Shown: positions 22,926 to 34,160 of the stretch, in pieces | How the letters are laid out: each line of letters opens with the position of its first letter | How positions within the stretch are numbered: position 1 is the stretch's first letter | Origin: Platanthera guangdongensis | Lineage: Eukaryota > Streptophyta > Magnoliopsida > Asparagales > Orchidaceae | NCBI GenBank assembly: GCA_039583875.1 | Contig: CM077158.1 | Coordinates: 240,173,447 to 240,237,446, forward strand | DNA length: 64,000 bases | Direction: 5' to 3' | Notes under the pieces: generated by a model | What the model was told of the DNA's origin: nothing | The model's database searches: none | The model's input: the letters and a program-made list of their open reading frames with translations, nothing else | Program-made: the position numbers and the translations under genes

Positions 22926-24597
22926 CTTTGTTCTGATTTTTGATTGATCCGGCGAGAGCACCGTTCATTTAGGGAGCTTCGCATTCCCTTTTGACCAAAG
23001 GATTTGTATTGCGCGTTGGAGTACGTCCTTCGATGACAAAAGACAAATTGGATGTGTTGTTGTCTAATGGTGCTCAATGCGCGCGAGTAGAATCTGTTGC
23101 GTTTAGGTGCAGATTAGGAGTCAAGAGTTTGACTTATAAGTGTCGTTACTACCGCTAGGGGAGCTCGACGTGATCTTTGGTATGGACTGGCTCTCGGAGC
23201 AGCATGCATACATTGATCGAAATCACAAGGAAGTCAAGTTGGGAACTGGTCGTGAGACGACATTTGTGGGCTTGAAAGGGGTCGAGCATGACATTGATGT
23301 CTGCTCTTCAGATGGTTAAGACGGTTCGGTGTGATGCCAAATCGGTGATACACTCTTTGTATCAGCTAGCGCCTAAGGAGATGGCAGAGCTGAAGGTGCA
23401 ACTTCAAGAGTTGTTGGAGCAAGATTGTGTGCGTCCAAGTTCGTCGCCTTGGAGCGCACCGGTGCTTTCTGTGAAGAAGAAGGACGAAAGCTTAAGACTT
23501 TGTATTGATTATCGAGAGCTGAACAAGCTAACAAAGAAGAACAAGTACTTGATCCCAAGGATTGATGATCTATTTGATCAGTTAGTCGGGTCATCGGTGT
23601 ACTCAAAATTGGATCTTAAGTCCGGTTATTATGAGCTGAGGATAAGGGAGAGTGATATCTCTATGACAGCTTTTAGTACGAGATACAGGCATTAAGAGTT
23701 TACGGTCATGCCGTTTGGGCTGACGAATGCGTCGTCAGTGTTCATGTATTTGATGAACAGGACTTTCAGGGAGTACCTAGACCACTTTGTGATCGTCTTC
23801 ATCGACGATATATTGGTCTACTCGCAGAGTGAGGAGGATCACTTTAAGCATCTGCATTTGGTGCTGGAGATGCTGAGGGGGAATCAATTGTACGCCAAGT
23901 TCTCCAAATGCGAGTTTTGGTAATCCTCAGTGGTGTTCCTTGGTCACATAGTTAGTGGAGAGGGAATTACGGTGGATCCAGCGAAGATTGTTGCGATACG
24001 AGAGTGGTCTGTGCTGTCTGTGGTAGCGGAAGTTCGGAGTTTTCTGGGGCTTGTCGGCTATTATAGGAGTTTCGTGGAGAACTTCTCGCGGATAGCGTTA
24101 TCCCTCACGACTCTGACGAGGAAAGATCAGAAGTTTATTTGGACGCCGGAGTGCGCGCAAGCTTTTGAGGAGCTGAAGAGTCGGTTGACCATGACGCATG
24201 TGCTGAGTTCGACGAGTGGGACCGAAGGTTTTGAGATATACAATGATGCTTCAGGTAGTGGACTGGGTTGTGTCCTACTGCAGCATGGTAGTGTGATAGC
24301 GTATGGCTCGCGATAGCTGAAAGTGCACGAGAGGAATTATCTGGTCCATGACTTGGAGTTAACGGCCGTGATTTTTGCCTTGAAGCCGCGGAGGCACTAC
24401 TTGTACGGGGTGAAGGTCGATATCTATACCGACCACAAGAGTCTTAAATACTTGTTGGATCAGAAAGATCTAAACATGTGACAGAGGAGATGGATGGAGT
24501 TCCTGCTGGACTACACGTTCAAAATTCACTATGTGCCTGGGAAAGGCAATGTGGTTGCGGACGCGTTGAGTCGCAGGGCCCCAGCTTAAGCCAATTG
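22926..24597 (+). pseudogene. GYP-1 protease fragment, RT and RNase H
   Basis: After the intron-like interval come a decayed protease region (about 22,950-23,280, with FGMDWLSEQ), RT in frames 23,288-23,695, 23,708-23,923 and 23,930-24,316 ([34 protein letters not shown], catalytic [17 protein letters not shown]), then RNase H ([18 protein letters not shown]) and the end motif [10 protein letters not shown] followed by a stop. Stops at 23,693 and 23,921 and several after 24,316. Confidence 0.88.
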
Positions 24598-27184
24598 GCT
24601 TGAGCTGTGGCATCGCAGACTTGGCCACATTAGCAAGAATAACTTGAAGATATTGATGAAGAAAAAGGTTCTTCCAGGGCTGTCAAGGGAGCTTCCTAAC
24701 ACGTGTGTTCACTGCTTGGCTGACAAGTAGAGATGAGTTACCTTCGCACATGCTGAACCGAAGAGGAAGGCAGATTTACTGAGCTTGATACACACTGATG
24801 TGCATGGTCCAATCGAGCCCAATTTTGTAGGTGGAGCAGCCTACTTTGTCATGTTTATAGACGATCACTCAAGAAAGATATATGCTTATTTTTTGAAGCA
24901 AAAGAGTGAAGTTTTGAAAAAGGTTCATGGAGTTCCGGGCGAAGGCGAAGAAGATGACTGGGAATGTGATCAAGCGAGATCGACCAGACAATGGGGGTGA
25001 GTACATTGGACCTTTTGATGCTTAGTGTAAAGTGCATAGCATCGTGCATGAAAAGACGGTTCCAAGTACACCGCAAAAAAAGAGTTGGCGGAGAGGATGA
25101 ACCTGATGATTATGGAGAAGATCAAGTGTATGATCTCTCAGGCTGGTATTGGCAAGCAGTTCTGGGCAGAGGCTATACAGACTGCTATGCATTTGATCAA
25201 TTTGTCCCCCTCAGCACCTCTGGATGGAGATATCCCAGAGTGTGTGGTCCGGGAAGGAAGTGTCTTATGGACATGTACGGGTGCTTGGTTGTTGGGCACA
25301 TGTTCATGTCCCCAAGGAGGAGAGGTCGAAGATTGACATGAAGTCTCGAGAGTGCATCTTGCTTGGGTTCCCATCTGAGGAGTTTGGTTATAGACTATGG
25401 GACCCAGAGAGGAAGAGTGTCATTAGAAGCAGAGATGTGGTCTTTGTGGAAGACCAGGTTGTTGGTGAGCAGGAGGTTGCTGAGCCACAGGATCCACCAA
25501 CTACGGAGTGTTCTGATGTAGTTCCTAAGCCAGAGTATATTGGTACTGATGGAGGGCATGCCGAGAAGGAAGTTGTATAGATTCAAGATCAATAGGAGAA
25601 TCTTTATGGAGGGGGAACTTTACCTGCAGATGTCCCACCTGTTGTGGAGGCACCCTTCAGGAGATCTGACAGAGTTTGGAGGCTGAGCACCAGATATCCA
25701 CCGCAAGACTATGTCTTGCTTATTGATGGTGGAGAGCCCGAGTATTTTGAGGAGGCTCAGAGATCTGTAGACATAGTGTCTTGCGTTGTAGCTATGGAAG
25801 ATGAGTTAGACTCGCTTCAAAAGAATGGGACTTATAAGTTGGTCCGACTACCAAAGGGGAATAGAGCATTAAAGAACAAGTAGGTGTTCAAGTTGAAGGC
25901 AGAAGAGCATCTTTCCCAGCCTAGGTACACGATAAGGTTGGTAGTCAAAGGGTTCAGTCAAAAGCACTGTGTGGACTTTGATGAGATATTTTCACCAGTG
26001 GTGAAAATGTCTTCTATCAGACTGGTATTGGGTTTGGCTACCTCCAATGATCTTGAGATTGAGTAGATAGATGTCACGATGGTATTCTTGCATGGATATT
26101 TGGAAGAGGAGTTGTATATGGAGAGGCCTGCAAGTTTTAAAGCTAAGGGAAAGAAGCATTAAGTTTGTCGGCTTACAAAGAGTTTTTATGGGTTGAAGCA
26201 CACACCCAGGAAGTAGTACACGAAGTTTGAATCATTTATGCTGGAAAGCAAGTTTTAGAGGACCAGGGCTGATCACTGTGTTTATGTGAAAAAGATTGAG
26301 AAGACCTATATTATTCTGTTGTTGTATGTGGATGATATGCTGATTGTCTGTGATAACAAGTCGAGCATCGCTGAGCTGAAGAAGGAGCTTAGTGAGTCCT
26401 TTGAGATGAAGTCTTGGGACCAACAAGGAAAATCCTAGGGATGAAGGTCACCAAAGACAAGAGTGCAGGTCAGTTGTGGCTATCTTAGGCTGAGTATGTG
26501 GAGAAAGTGATAAAGCGGTTCATGATGGAGATGGACAAGTCGATAGCTACTCCATTGGGTGGACACTTTAAGCTATGATTCTCTCAGTTTTCTTCATCTG
26601 AGAAGGAAGTGGAGGAGATGAGCCAAGTCCCCTATGAATCTGTAGTGAGGAGTTTGATGTATGTTATGGTCTGCACGAGACCAGACATAGCTTATGTAGT
26701 GAGGGTAGTGAGCAGATACATGACGAACCCAAGGAGGATTCACTGGGATGCTGTGAAGTGGATACTCTGATATCTCAGAGGTACCTCGAGCTACTATTTT
26801 CAGTATGGTGGAGGGTCTCCGACCCTTGCTGGGTACTTTGATTCAGACATGTTTGGAGATGTTAACTCCAGGAGGTCCAATTTTGGGTTTGTTATTACTT
26901 ATGCAGGGGGAGCAATGTCGTGGCAGTCGAGGTTGCAGAAGTGCTTGGCACTATCGATGACAGAGGAAAACTACATCGCTCTGACAGAGGCATCAAAGGA
27001 GATCTTGTGGATGAAGAAGTTTATGCATGAACTTGGACTCCAGCAAGAGATGTGCATTGTTTTTAGTGATTGCCAGAGCGACATTTTTCTAGCCAAGAAC
27101 TCCGCCTACCACTCTAAGAAAAAGCACATTGATGTGAGATATCACTGGATTCAAGATGCTTTCGAGGAGAAGCTGTTGAAGGTA
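24598..27184 (+). pseudogene. copia-C integrase, RT and RNase H (3' half of chimera)
   Basis: It starts with ELWHRRLGHISK (pre-integrase), in frame with GYP-1. The integrase has HTDVHGPI, MFIDDHSRK and PDNGGEY (about 24,982-25,005, catalytic Asp kept) and a catalytic-Glu region ELAERMN (about 25,083-25,103). Next are LGCWAHVHVP (near 25,285) and a linker. RT runs from about 25,795: LVRLPKGNRALKNK, then a stop; LVVKGFSQKHCVDFDEIFSPVVKMSS; LLYVDDMLIVC near 26,318-26,350. RNase H has DIAYVV, SDMFGDVNSRRSNFGFV and KKKHIDVRYHWIQD (27,118-27,156). Many TAG/TGA stops. The last codons continue after the hAT-like insertion at 31,007-31,105. Confidence 0.88.
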
Positions 27185-27192
27185 GACAAGGT
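27185..27192. repeat. hAT target duplication, left copy (GACAAGGT)
   Basis: Identical to 30,999-31,006. Removing the element and one copy restores an open copia reading frame across the site. Confidence 0.88.
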
Positions 27193-27422
27193 CACGGGCG
27201 AAACCAGGTCTGTGTACGGTAGGGCACGTGCCCGATCGATTTTTTAGCAGTAAATTAGGTATTAGGTTTCATTTCCTCCCGATCCCATCGCAGGCAGGCT
27301 CCCAATCCCACATCGTCGTAGGTTTCTTCTTCTTCTTCTTCTTCGCAGTCGAGCAGATTTCTTCGCAGTTGAGCAGGTTTCTTCGCAGTCGAGCTCGATG
27401 AAGCAGTCGAGCTCGACGAAGT

Positions 27423-29608
27423 TGTAACACCCCTTATCCGTCGCATAGCATATAGCAGTAGGTTCGGCCGGGGCCCGACGCCATATACCACGGACAGACC
27501 GGGTGGTTACTCAATGGAAATCATCCAACCAATCCAACGTCCTACATAGAGCATTCTAGCGGAAGCAATTTTATAAGTTGCAATTAAAGAACCCAGCAAC
27601 AAACATGAATGTCCACTAAACACCAAATATGAATGTAGTACATACACAAGTACTGGCCTTAAGGCCTTACAAAATGGTTTACTTCAAATTACATGTTTTA
27701 CAAACCACGGCACGCAGGCCGGTCATACATGAATAAAAGCAAGTAAACACTTTAATTAGGCCTTCAAGGGCCGGCTTCGCAATTTGGGCTTTAGCCCGCT
27801 ATTGACCGCTTGGTCCAGCAGCACCTGCAAGCAACAAAACCACCGCAAGGTGGCAAACAAAGACAACAGTCAGTAATGCTGACCAAATTATAACGATCAC
27901 GCCCCAATTCGGGGTGGCGATGCTCCTTCCCTGCACTTATTAGCAAAATCAAGCAGTATATACATATACATTGCATCACAAACGTAGGCTCATACGGCCA
28001 CACACCCCGTGCACTCAGGACACATTCTCGGTGAACACAGTCATAGTCTGCCGACTCACCACCATCCCTTTGGACGGCCAAATAATGAGCAATTTGTCTT
28101 CCCGGCATGGGTCGCGGTAATTAAAACCATAGACCGCCGAAGACCCTCATCTATGCCAACGACAAGTGCCACGTACCCTTAGGTCTCTTTAACCGAACGA
28201 CATAGAACGGGTACGGTTCCATCTAACCCGTGCTCACATCGCAACGTTAATTCAAAACATATGCGCAGGTCAAACTTCGCCCGAGTTCCGTTTCCGTCAC
28301 ACATTTCACATAACCCGGTTATGTTCAAGTTGGCTCTCAGGCCTCCAAGTTGGCAAGATCACGCATCCGCCCAGTTTTCCGGGTGCACCTTAGGGTTAAT
28401 CCCCAAGGCTCCCTGTTGCAATCTACCATGTAGAAAACCCGAAAAACAACCAATCGCACGGAGTCTTCTCCGGCATTTATGCAATGCAACATCACCGATC
28501 CAGACCAATATGTCCGGGTAGGCTTCACACATCATGCATATGTCCGTTCTCGCTTACAGACTCTACACAACGGGGACTTTACATATCTACCCGAAGGAAC
28601 GTCTCCAACTCACCGCAAACTCGCGAGAGCGGGCTTCCTATGCAAAGAAGGAGAGCTTCGCATGCTCAAGAAGAGAATCGTTACCCTAGCGTTCTTCCTT
28701 GGCGCCATGGAAAAGTAAGCGGATGAAAAGCACCGCACTCTCTTTGCCTCCGTAGATCCGATGTCGGCTCGCGATTTGGAGCTTCGAAGCTCCTCCAATG
28801 GCCGGATCTAGCTTCTTCTTCCTCCTTTGCTCTCCTCTCTCTCTTGACACTTAGAAAGAGAACCACTCAAAAGAAATGAGAGTTTCAAGGGTCCAATCCC
28901 GTGTATATCCCATCAGGAACAACCCCCAGCCGTTGGATCCCAAATTAAAAAAACGAATGGCTACAATTCGTAGCTGAAAAGTAAAATCTGGGCCGAACAC
29001 GGACTGGCACACGCCCGTGTCCAGGGCCGTGTCCCCCATTCGCCGTCAAAATCGACGCGCCTGGAACAACACACGGGCATCCAACACCCCCGTGTTCGAC
29101 CTGACACGCCCGTGTTCCAACTGACACGGCTGTGTGGTCGGCCGTGTGCCTTCATCGACACAGCCCCGAAAACAACTTGAGACTCACACGGGTATTGGAC
29201 ACGCCCGTGTCCTAGCCCATGTCTACTCGAACACGCCTGGGCTCCAGGCCGTGTTCACGGTCTCGACACTTCGTCGAGTGAAGTTCGTCGACCACACGAC
29301 ACGGCCTTGGACACGCCCGTGTCCTAGGCCGTATGCCTTGTCTCGACACATCGTCGAGCGAAATTCGTCGACTCCCCGGGCCGATCGTCGAAACGAGCTC
29401 GACACGCCCTAAGACACGCCCGTGTTTCAGGCCGTGTTCTCTGCTCGATGATCGTCGACTCCAAAATCGTCGACCTCTCGACCAAATCGTCGACTCCTGC
29501 CTGACACGCTCTGGGACACGCCCGTGTCCCAGGCCGTGTGCCTCCTGCCAGATTCCAAATTTGGCCTAAAACGCCTCCCGTCGCTCTTTTGAGTTTCGAG
29601 GCGTTACA
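27423..29608 (-). mobile_element. Solo GYP-family LTR, inverted, inside the hAT element
   Basis: 2,186 bp. The plus strand starts TGTAACACCCCTTATCCGTCGC and ends CTTTTGAGTTTCGAGGCGTTACA, exactly the reverse complement of a GYP LTR. The flanks GAAGT (27,418-27,422) and GAAGC (29,609-29,613) are a 5-bp duplication with one mismatch. No gag/pol adjoins it, so it is the product of LTR-LTR recombination. It has the dyad array (about 29,000-29,540) and the mini-exon (28,708 down to 28,685, MAPRKNAR, then GTAACG). Confidence 0.93.
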
Positions 29609-30090
29609 GAAGCAGTCGAGCTAGACGAAGAAGTCGAGCTCGACGAAGCAGTTGAGCTCCACGAAGCAATCGAGATCGTCGAGCATGACATTTTTCGTGG
29701 AGCTGGGCATGCTCGAGCTCGACGAGCTCGAGCGGTCGAGCTCGACGAAGCGGTCGAGCTCGACGAAGCGGTCGAGCTCGACGAAGCGGTCGAGCTCGAC
29801 GAAGCGGTCGAGCTCGACGAAGCGGTCGAGCTCGACGAAGCGGTCGAGCTCGACGAAGCGGTCGAGCTCGACGAAGCGGTCGAGCTCGACGAAGCGGTCG
29901 AGCTCGACGAAGCGGTCGAGCTCGACGAAGCGGTCGAGCTCGACGAAGCGGTCGAGCTCGACGAAGCGGTCGAGCTCGACGAGGAAACAGTCAAGCATGT
30001 CGAGCTCGACATTTTTCGTCGAGCTCGACATTCTTCGTCGAGCTCGACATTCCTTCTTATTCTTCGAGCTCGACATTCCTTCTTCTTCTT
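29609..30090. repeat. 18-bp palindromic tandem array (GTCGAGCTCGACGAAGCG)
   Basis: About 14 nearly perfect copies at 29,732-29,983. Each contains the 12-base perfect palindrome GTCGAGCTCGAC. Diverged copies continue to both sides, and also to the left of the solo LTR at 27,340-27,422, so the LTR inserted into the array. Because 18 is divisible by 3, all frames stay open and give Ser/Thr- or Val-Glu-Leu-Asp-rich repeats. These are not considered real proteins. Confidence 0.95.
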
Positions 30091-30124
30091 CTTCTGAAAT
30101 CTGTGGCAACCATCCGAATCACAG

Positions 30125-30512
30125 TTAAATCTAGACTGAAATCAGTCCACATTTCACTGTGAAATCTGGACTGATTTCAGTCCAGATTTCTGTGATTGAT
30201 TTTAGTCTAGATTTCTGGACTGATTTCAGTCCAGATTTCACAGAAATCTGGACTGAAATCAGTCCAGTGAAATCTGGACTGATTTCAGTCCAGATTTCAC
30301 TGTGAAATCTGGACTGATTTCAGTCCAGATTTCACTGTGAAATCTGGACTGATTTCAGTCCAGATTTCACTGTGAAAGCTTTACTGATTTCAGTCCAGAT
30401 TTCACTGTGAAATCTGGACTGATTTCAGTCCAGATTTCTGTGAAATCTGGACTGATTTCAGTCCAGATTTCTGTGAAATCTGGACTGAAATCAGTCCAGA
30501 TTTCTGTGAAAG
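30125..30512. repeat. About 35-bp palindromic tandem array (CTGGACTGATTTCAGTCCAG)
   Basis: About ten copies of a near-perfect inverted repeat, AAATCTGGACTGA - TT - TCAGTCCAGATTT, linked by CACTGTG or CTGTG. Some units are inverted at the centre (GAAAT against GATTT). Any single strand could fold into a row of hairpins. Confidence 0.95.
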
Positions 30513-30998
30513 GTTGATTTGGATGCACCATTGCGCTAATCTTCGAGCATTTTAATGTTAGGTACACACCATTGTGTTGTTGGAATCCATCATGAAGGGT
30601 TGATTTGGAGCTCCAATCGTCTTGTGTTGCTACTTGCTGGAAGCATGGAACACACCATTGGTAATTACTCTTATTCTCCGGTTTTCTATTTTAGTTTGCT
30701 TAGGAGGGCTGATACTATTACAACAAAAACTAATATTTCACGTTTTCAGAGCATTTGTCAACGGAAAGTATCTTGTTGAATTGTAAGTTTTTCAGATCTA
30801 AACCTTTCTTTTGTAATTTTGTGTTCAATTTTCGATTTTAATATTGTGTTCAATATTTTCCTTACAAAAATATCTTTGCAAAAAAAAAATTCCGGGGACG
30901 CTGCCCCCGTGGGCTCAGGATGCGCTGCCCCCCAAATCCCCCGAATTGACAGTACTTAGATTGTGCCCGTGCGACTTCAAAATCCTAGTTCCGCCCTG

Positions 30999-31006
30999 GA
31001 CAAGGT
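30999..31006. repeat. hAT target duplication, right copy (GACAAGGT)
   Basis: Matches 27,185-27,192. Confidence 0.88.
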
Positions 31007-31105
31007 CCATACGGATGAAAATCCTCCGGACATGATTACAAAGGTCGTGCCAAGAGAGAAGCATGAGTTCTGTCGATCAGGGATTGGCATGGTGACTATC
31101 TGAAG
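31007..31105 (+). pseudogene. copia-C pol C-terminus
   Basis: Continues the RNase H tail from 27,184 with HTDENPPDMITKVVPREKH, then a stop near 31,103. This C-terminal motif is the usual end of copia pol. Confidence 0.82.
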
Positions 31106-31137
31106 ATGTCAGGTATGGGAAATTATCTTTATGGTCT

Positions 31138-31147
31138 AGAGGGGGAG
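31138..31147 (+). promoter_or_regulatory. copia-C polypurine tract
   Basis: AGAGGGGGAG, two bases before the LTR. Confidence 0.85.
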
Positions 31148-31149
31148 TT

Positions 31150-32035
31150 TGTTGTGGTCCAGCCCCTAAAGAGTCGGCGGACTCGGAAAAAAACAGATCT
31201 GGACTGGAGCTTACTGTCTCTTAGCGTCGAGTGAAGCAGCAACAGCCTTGGCGTCGAGTGAAGCAGCACCAATCTTGGCGTCGAGTGAAGCAGCAATAGC
31301 CTTGGCGTCGAGTGTTCTTCGCGTTGAGTGTTTTGGCGTCGAGTGTGTTGTTTGGTGTCGAGTGGGTTTTTTTTGGCTTTGAGTGATGTTGTTTTGCATC
31401 GAGTGATGAATGACGGAATCTGTTCCGTAAAAACTTGATTTTTTCTGCCGTCTGATGGTTTAAGGCTTGATCTAAGGGCTGAGATAACCTCGCCATTTAC
31501 CCTAAATAGGCCACAACCTATTCCATACATAAGATTGCAGTCATTCGGCCGTCAAGAAAGAGATCAAGGCTCTCGATTTTCTGAAGATGAACGGCCTTCC
31601 GCCAATGTTGATGTCAGAGAAGTTCTTCAGGAAGAAGAACATAAGTTGTTTCTCAGTCAGTGCCTCGTCTTCGTTGCACGGGTTTTTTTGGTCTCTTTCT
31701 TGTCTTCATTTTCTCTAGGAGTTTGAAGAGAGATCTAGAGTTTTGTTACCTTTTTCTTGAAGAGATGATTCACTGTAATCTTAGAGAGGGATTCAATCTG
31801 TGAATTCAATGGGAATCTAGGTTTGGCAAACCAAGTGCTCTTGTTGTTGTAATGGTTATTATTATTGATGGTGGATTTCAAGTGTCCCGCCTCGTGGTTT
31901 TTCCCTCATTGATATGGAGAGGGTTTCCACATAAATTTTTGTGTTCTCATGTTGTGCAATTTTTCTTGTTGTTGTTACATTTTGTTTTCTCTGTGTCTGG
32001 TTATGCAAGCGCATGGGGATCTTTGTTTCCCAACA
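31150..32035 (+). repeat. copia-C 3' LTR
   Basis: About 886 bp, with ends TGTTGTGG and CCCAACA (TGTTG/CAACA). It carries a 27-bp tandem repeat (TTGGCGTCGAGTGAAGCAGC plus 7) three to four times at about 31,226-31,350, with related GGCGTCGAGTG copies to 31,400. No matching 5' LTR is in the window because the element's 5' half is replaced by GYP-1. Confidence 0.8.
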
Positions 32036-32636
32036 CTGAGGCGCTCCGGTTAAACTCGATGTGTCTAACACCTACAAAAACAACAAACTAGGCTAGGTCA
32101 CAAACATTGTCGTTCGACCATGGCGCTATCCTTGAGTCGTTGTCCAAACCCTCTAGAGTGTGCCACCGATAGGGTCTGTCGACCAGCCACATGCATGCAC
32201 ATGCATTGTCATTTCATATATACAGAGTATAATATATTCGTTACAATTGGGGGATGTGATCAACCAACTACTCTACCATCTTAAGAGATTAATCATTGCC
32301 ATATCTGCCAATCTATAACCATTTAATTCATTATATAAGCACAACTAGATCTAAGTATAGTAAAACATACTATTACAATCTAGCTTTGGTCTCACTAGAT
32401 TTATGTTAAGGCATATACTATTACAATTTAGCTTCAGTCTCACTAGGTCTAACTATGGTAAGACACATACTATTAAAAAGTAGCTTCAATCTCTCTAGAT
32501 CTAAGTATGGTAAGACATATACTATTATAATATAGCTTCCGTCTCATAAAATTATTGAAATAAAACAAATGAACTAATTTAGCAATTTAAGAAGAGACCA
32601 GTATATTAGACGTACAACCATTTTTTATACATCTAA
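32036..32636. repeat. AT-rich flank with four ~50-bp tandem units
   Basis: From about 32,345 to 32,548 a unit of 49-53 bp, CTAGATCTAAGTATGGTAAG - ACATACTATTA - TAGCTTC - GTCTCA, is repeated four times. The rest (32,036-32,344 and 32,549-32,636) shows no gene. Confidence 0.85.
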
Positions 32637-33420
32637 ATTAGCGGTAAGCCTGAAGTGAGCCGCAAGAGGCGTGCTCACCTTCTTCACCTGATCCATATCA
32701 AATCTCTGCAAAACTTTGCTGATGTACCGCTCCTGTGATAACCAAAGTAATCTGGCTCCTTTGTCTCCACGAATGTGCATCCCCAAAATAGTCTTCGCAG
32801 CACCTAGATCCTTCATCTGAAAAGTAGAACTCAACTGCCGCTTCAACTCAGCAATGCGAGCACTGTTCCTCCCGATGATCAACATATCGTCCACGTACAA
32901 CAGTAGAATGACGAAATCCTCTGAAGCATACTGCTTGATGAACACGCAGTGGTCAAGGGTGGTCCTCCTGAAGTCGATCTCCCCCATAAAAGAATCAAAC
33001 TTCCTATACCATTGCCGCGGGGCCTACTTCAGGCCATATAGACTCTTCTGCAAGCGGACACACCAGACCTTCCTTCCCTCTGACACTGAAACCCTCAGGA
33101 TGCTCCATGTATAGCTCCTCCTCAAGATCGTCATGCAGAAAGACGGTCTTGACATTCATCTGCTCTATCTCCAAGTCTAGCCTCGCAGCGAGGCCGAGTA
33201 CAACACGAATAGATGACATCTTCACCACAGACGAGGAGATCTCATCGAAGTCGACACCCTGCCGTTGCCCAAAACCTTTCACCACCAGCCTGGCCTTGTA
33301 TCTGGGAGGTGTGGAGGAGTCTCCCTGCTTCACCTTGAAGATCCATCGATTCTTCAAGGCCTTCTTGCCCTTAGGCAATCTCACCAGGTCATACGTGTGG
33401 TTCTTCTGCAGCGACTGCAT
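32637..33420 (-). pseudogene. copia-3 reverse transcriptase, truncated
   Basis: 33,004-33,420 encodes LVRLPKGKKALKNRWIFKVK, YKARLVVKGFGQRQGVDFDE and EQMNVKTVFLHDDLEEELYM. After a frameshift, 32,637-32,987 encodes TTLDHCVF, catalytic LLLYVDDMLIIG, DLGAAKTILGM and SQERYISKVLQRFDM. The catalytic motif is kept. The segment 32,640-32,869 has a near-identical copy at 41,807-42,029. Confidence 0.9.
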
Positions 33421-33503
33421 CTCCTCCTACATAGCAACCATCCACTGACGCTTCTCGGTGCTCTCCACAGCCTCGTCATAACTCTCAGGCTCCCCTGCAT
33501 CAG

Positions 33504-34160
33504 TCAGCAGTATGAACTCTGATGCAGAATATCTAGCGGACGGGTGTCTGGTCCGATCTGACCTCCGCAGGGCAGGCTCAGGTGCCAGGGCAGACACATC
33601 ATCAGTAATGTCCTCAGCAACTCCTGGTTCACCATCAGTGGTGATATCATGATCCGGAAGGGTATTAGTACTCTATGCTGGCACAGGCTCAATGGCCTCC
33701 TCAGTGTCATCAACTCCAACCATAGGTAACTCTGCAGTAGTGCGAGAATCAACCTCAGACTCAACAGTCCCCTCAGGATCACCAACAGTCTGATCCTCAC
33801 AAAAAACAGCCGAACTCTCGACTGGATCAAAGAACCTGTACCCGAACTCTCCACTATAGCCGTACCCCAAGAAAATGCACTGCCGGGTCTTCGAATCCAA
33901 CTTTGATCTCTTGTCCCTGGGGACGTGCACAAAGGCTTTGCAGCCAAATACCCGCAAGTGACTGTAAGAGGGGTCTTTCCCATACCAGACCCTATCTGGG
34001 ACATCCTCCTGCAATGCTGAACTCGGCGAGAGGTTGATGACATGCGCTGCAGTAAGAAGAGCCTCTCCCTAAAACATCCCTGGCAGCTTTGACTCAGATA
34101 GCATGCATCGAATCCTCTCCAATAGTGTCTGATCCATCCTCTCAGCTACGCCATTCAGCT
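33504..34160 (-). pseudogene. copia-3 integrase C-terminal part and linker
   Basis: VWYGKDPSYSHLRVFGCKAF and IFLGYGYSGEFGYRFFDP (33,673-34,014) are the usual copia post-core signatures, followed by an acidic Val/Asp/Glu-rich linker. The catalytic Glu region (about 34,140-34,165) is in another frame from the upstream integrase, and a stop lies near 34,071. Confidence 0.85.

Larger units (their letters stand above)
19782..24597 (+). mobile_element. GYP-1: 5' part of a chromovirus-like gypsy, ends in chimeric junction
   Basis: 5' LTR, PBS, gag, partial protease, RT and RNase H of the family represented intact by GYP-2. It ends abruptly where integrase should start, and the reading frame continues into copia sequence. 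There is no 3' LTR of this family in the same orientation downstream. Internal deletions occur in gag and in the protease-to-RT linker (about 50 codons missing before LAPKEMAEL), and there are many stops, so it is older than GYP-2. Confidence 0.88.
27193..30998. mobile_element. Non-autonomous hAT-like element with nested LTR and palindromic arrays
   Basis: 3,806 bp (about 1.6 kb without the nested solo LTR). The ends are CACGGGCGAAACCAGG on the left and, reverse-complemented, CAGGGCGGAACTAGG on the right: 13 of 15 aligned bases match, with one gap. An 8-bp target duplication, GACAAGGT, flanks it. Both ends have a CACGGGCAC or GCACGTGCCC subterminal block. CA(G)GG ends and 8-bp duplications are hAT hallmarks. 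No transposase frame is present. The interior is mostly self-complementary tandem repeats. Confidence 0.82.

Noticed and set aside
27423..29608. 3' LTR of GYP-1
   Set aside because: It is in the opposite orientation, has its own near-perfect 5-bp duplication, and sits inside a hAT element inside the copia part.
29566..30128. Three frames of about 150-160 codons with Ser/Thr or VELDRF repeats
   Set aside because: An 18-bp repeat keeps every frame open. No unique sequence supports a protein.
30125..30512. miRNA precursor
   Set aside because: Hairpins are tandem, near perfect and repeated about ten times. This fits an array or inverted-repeat siRNA source better than a miRNA gene.
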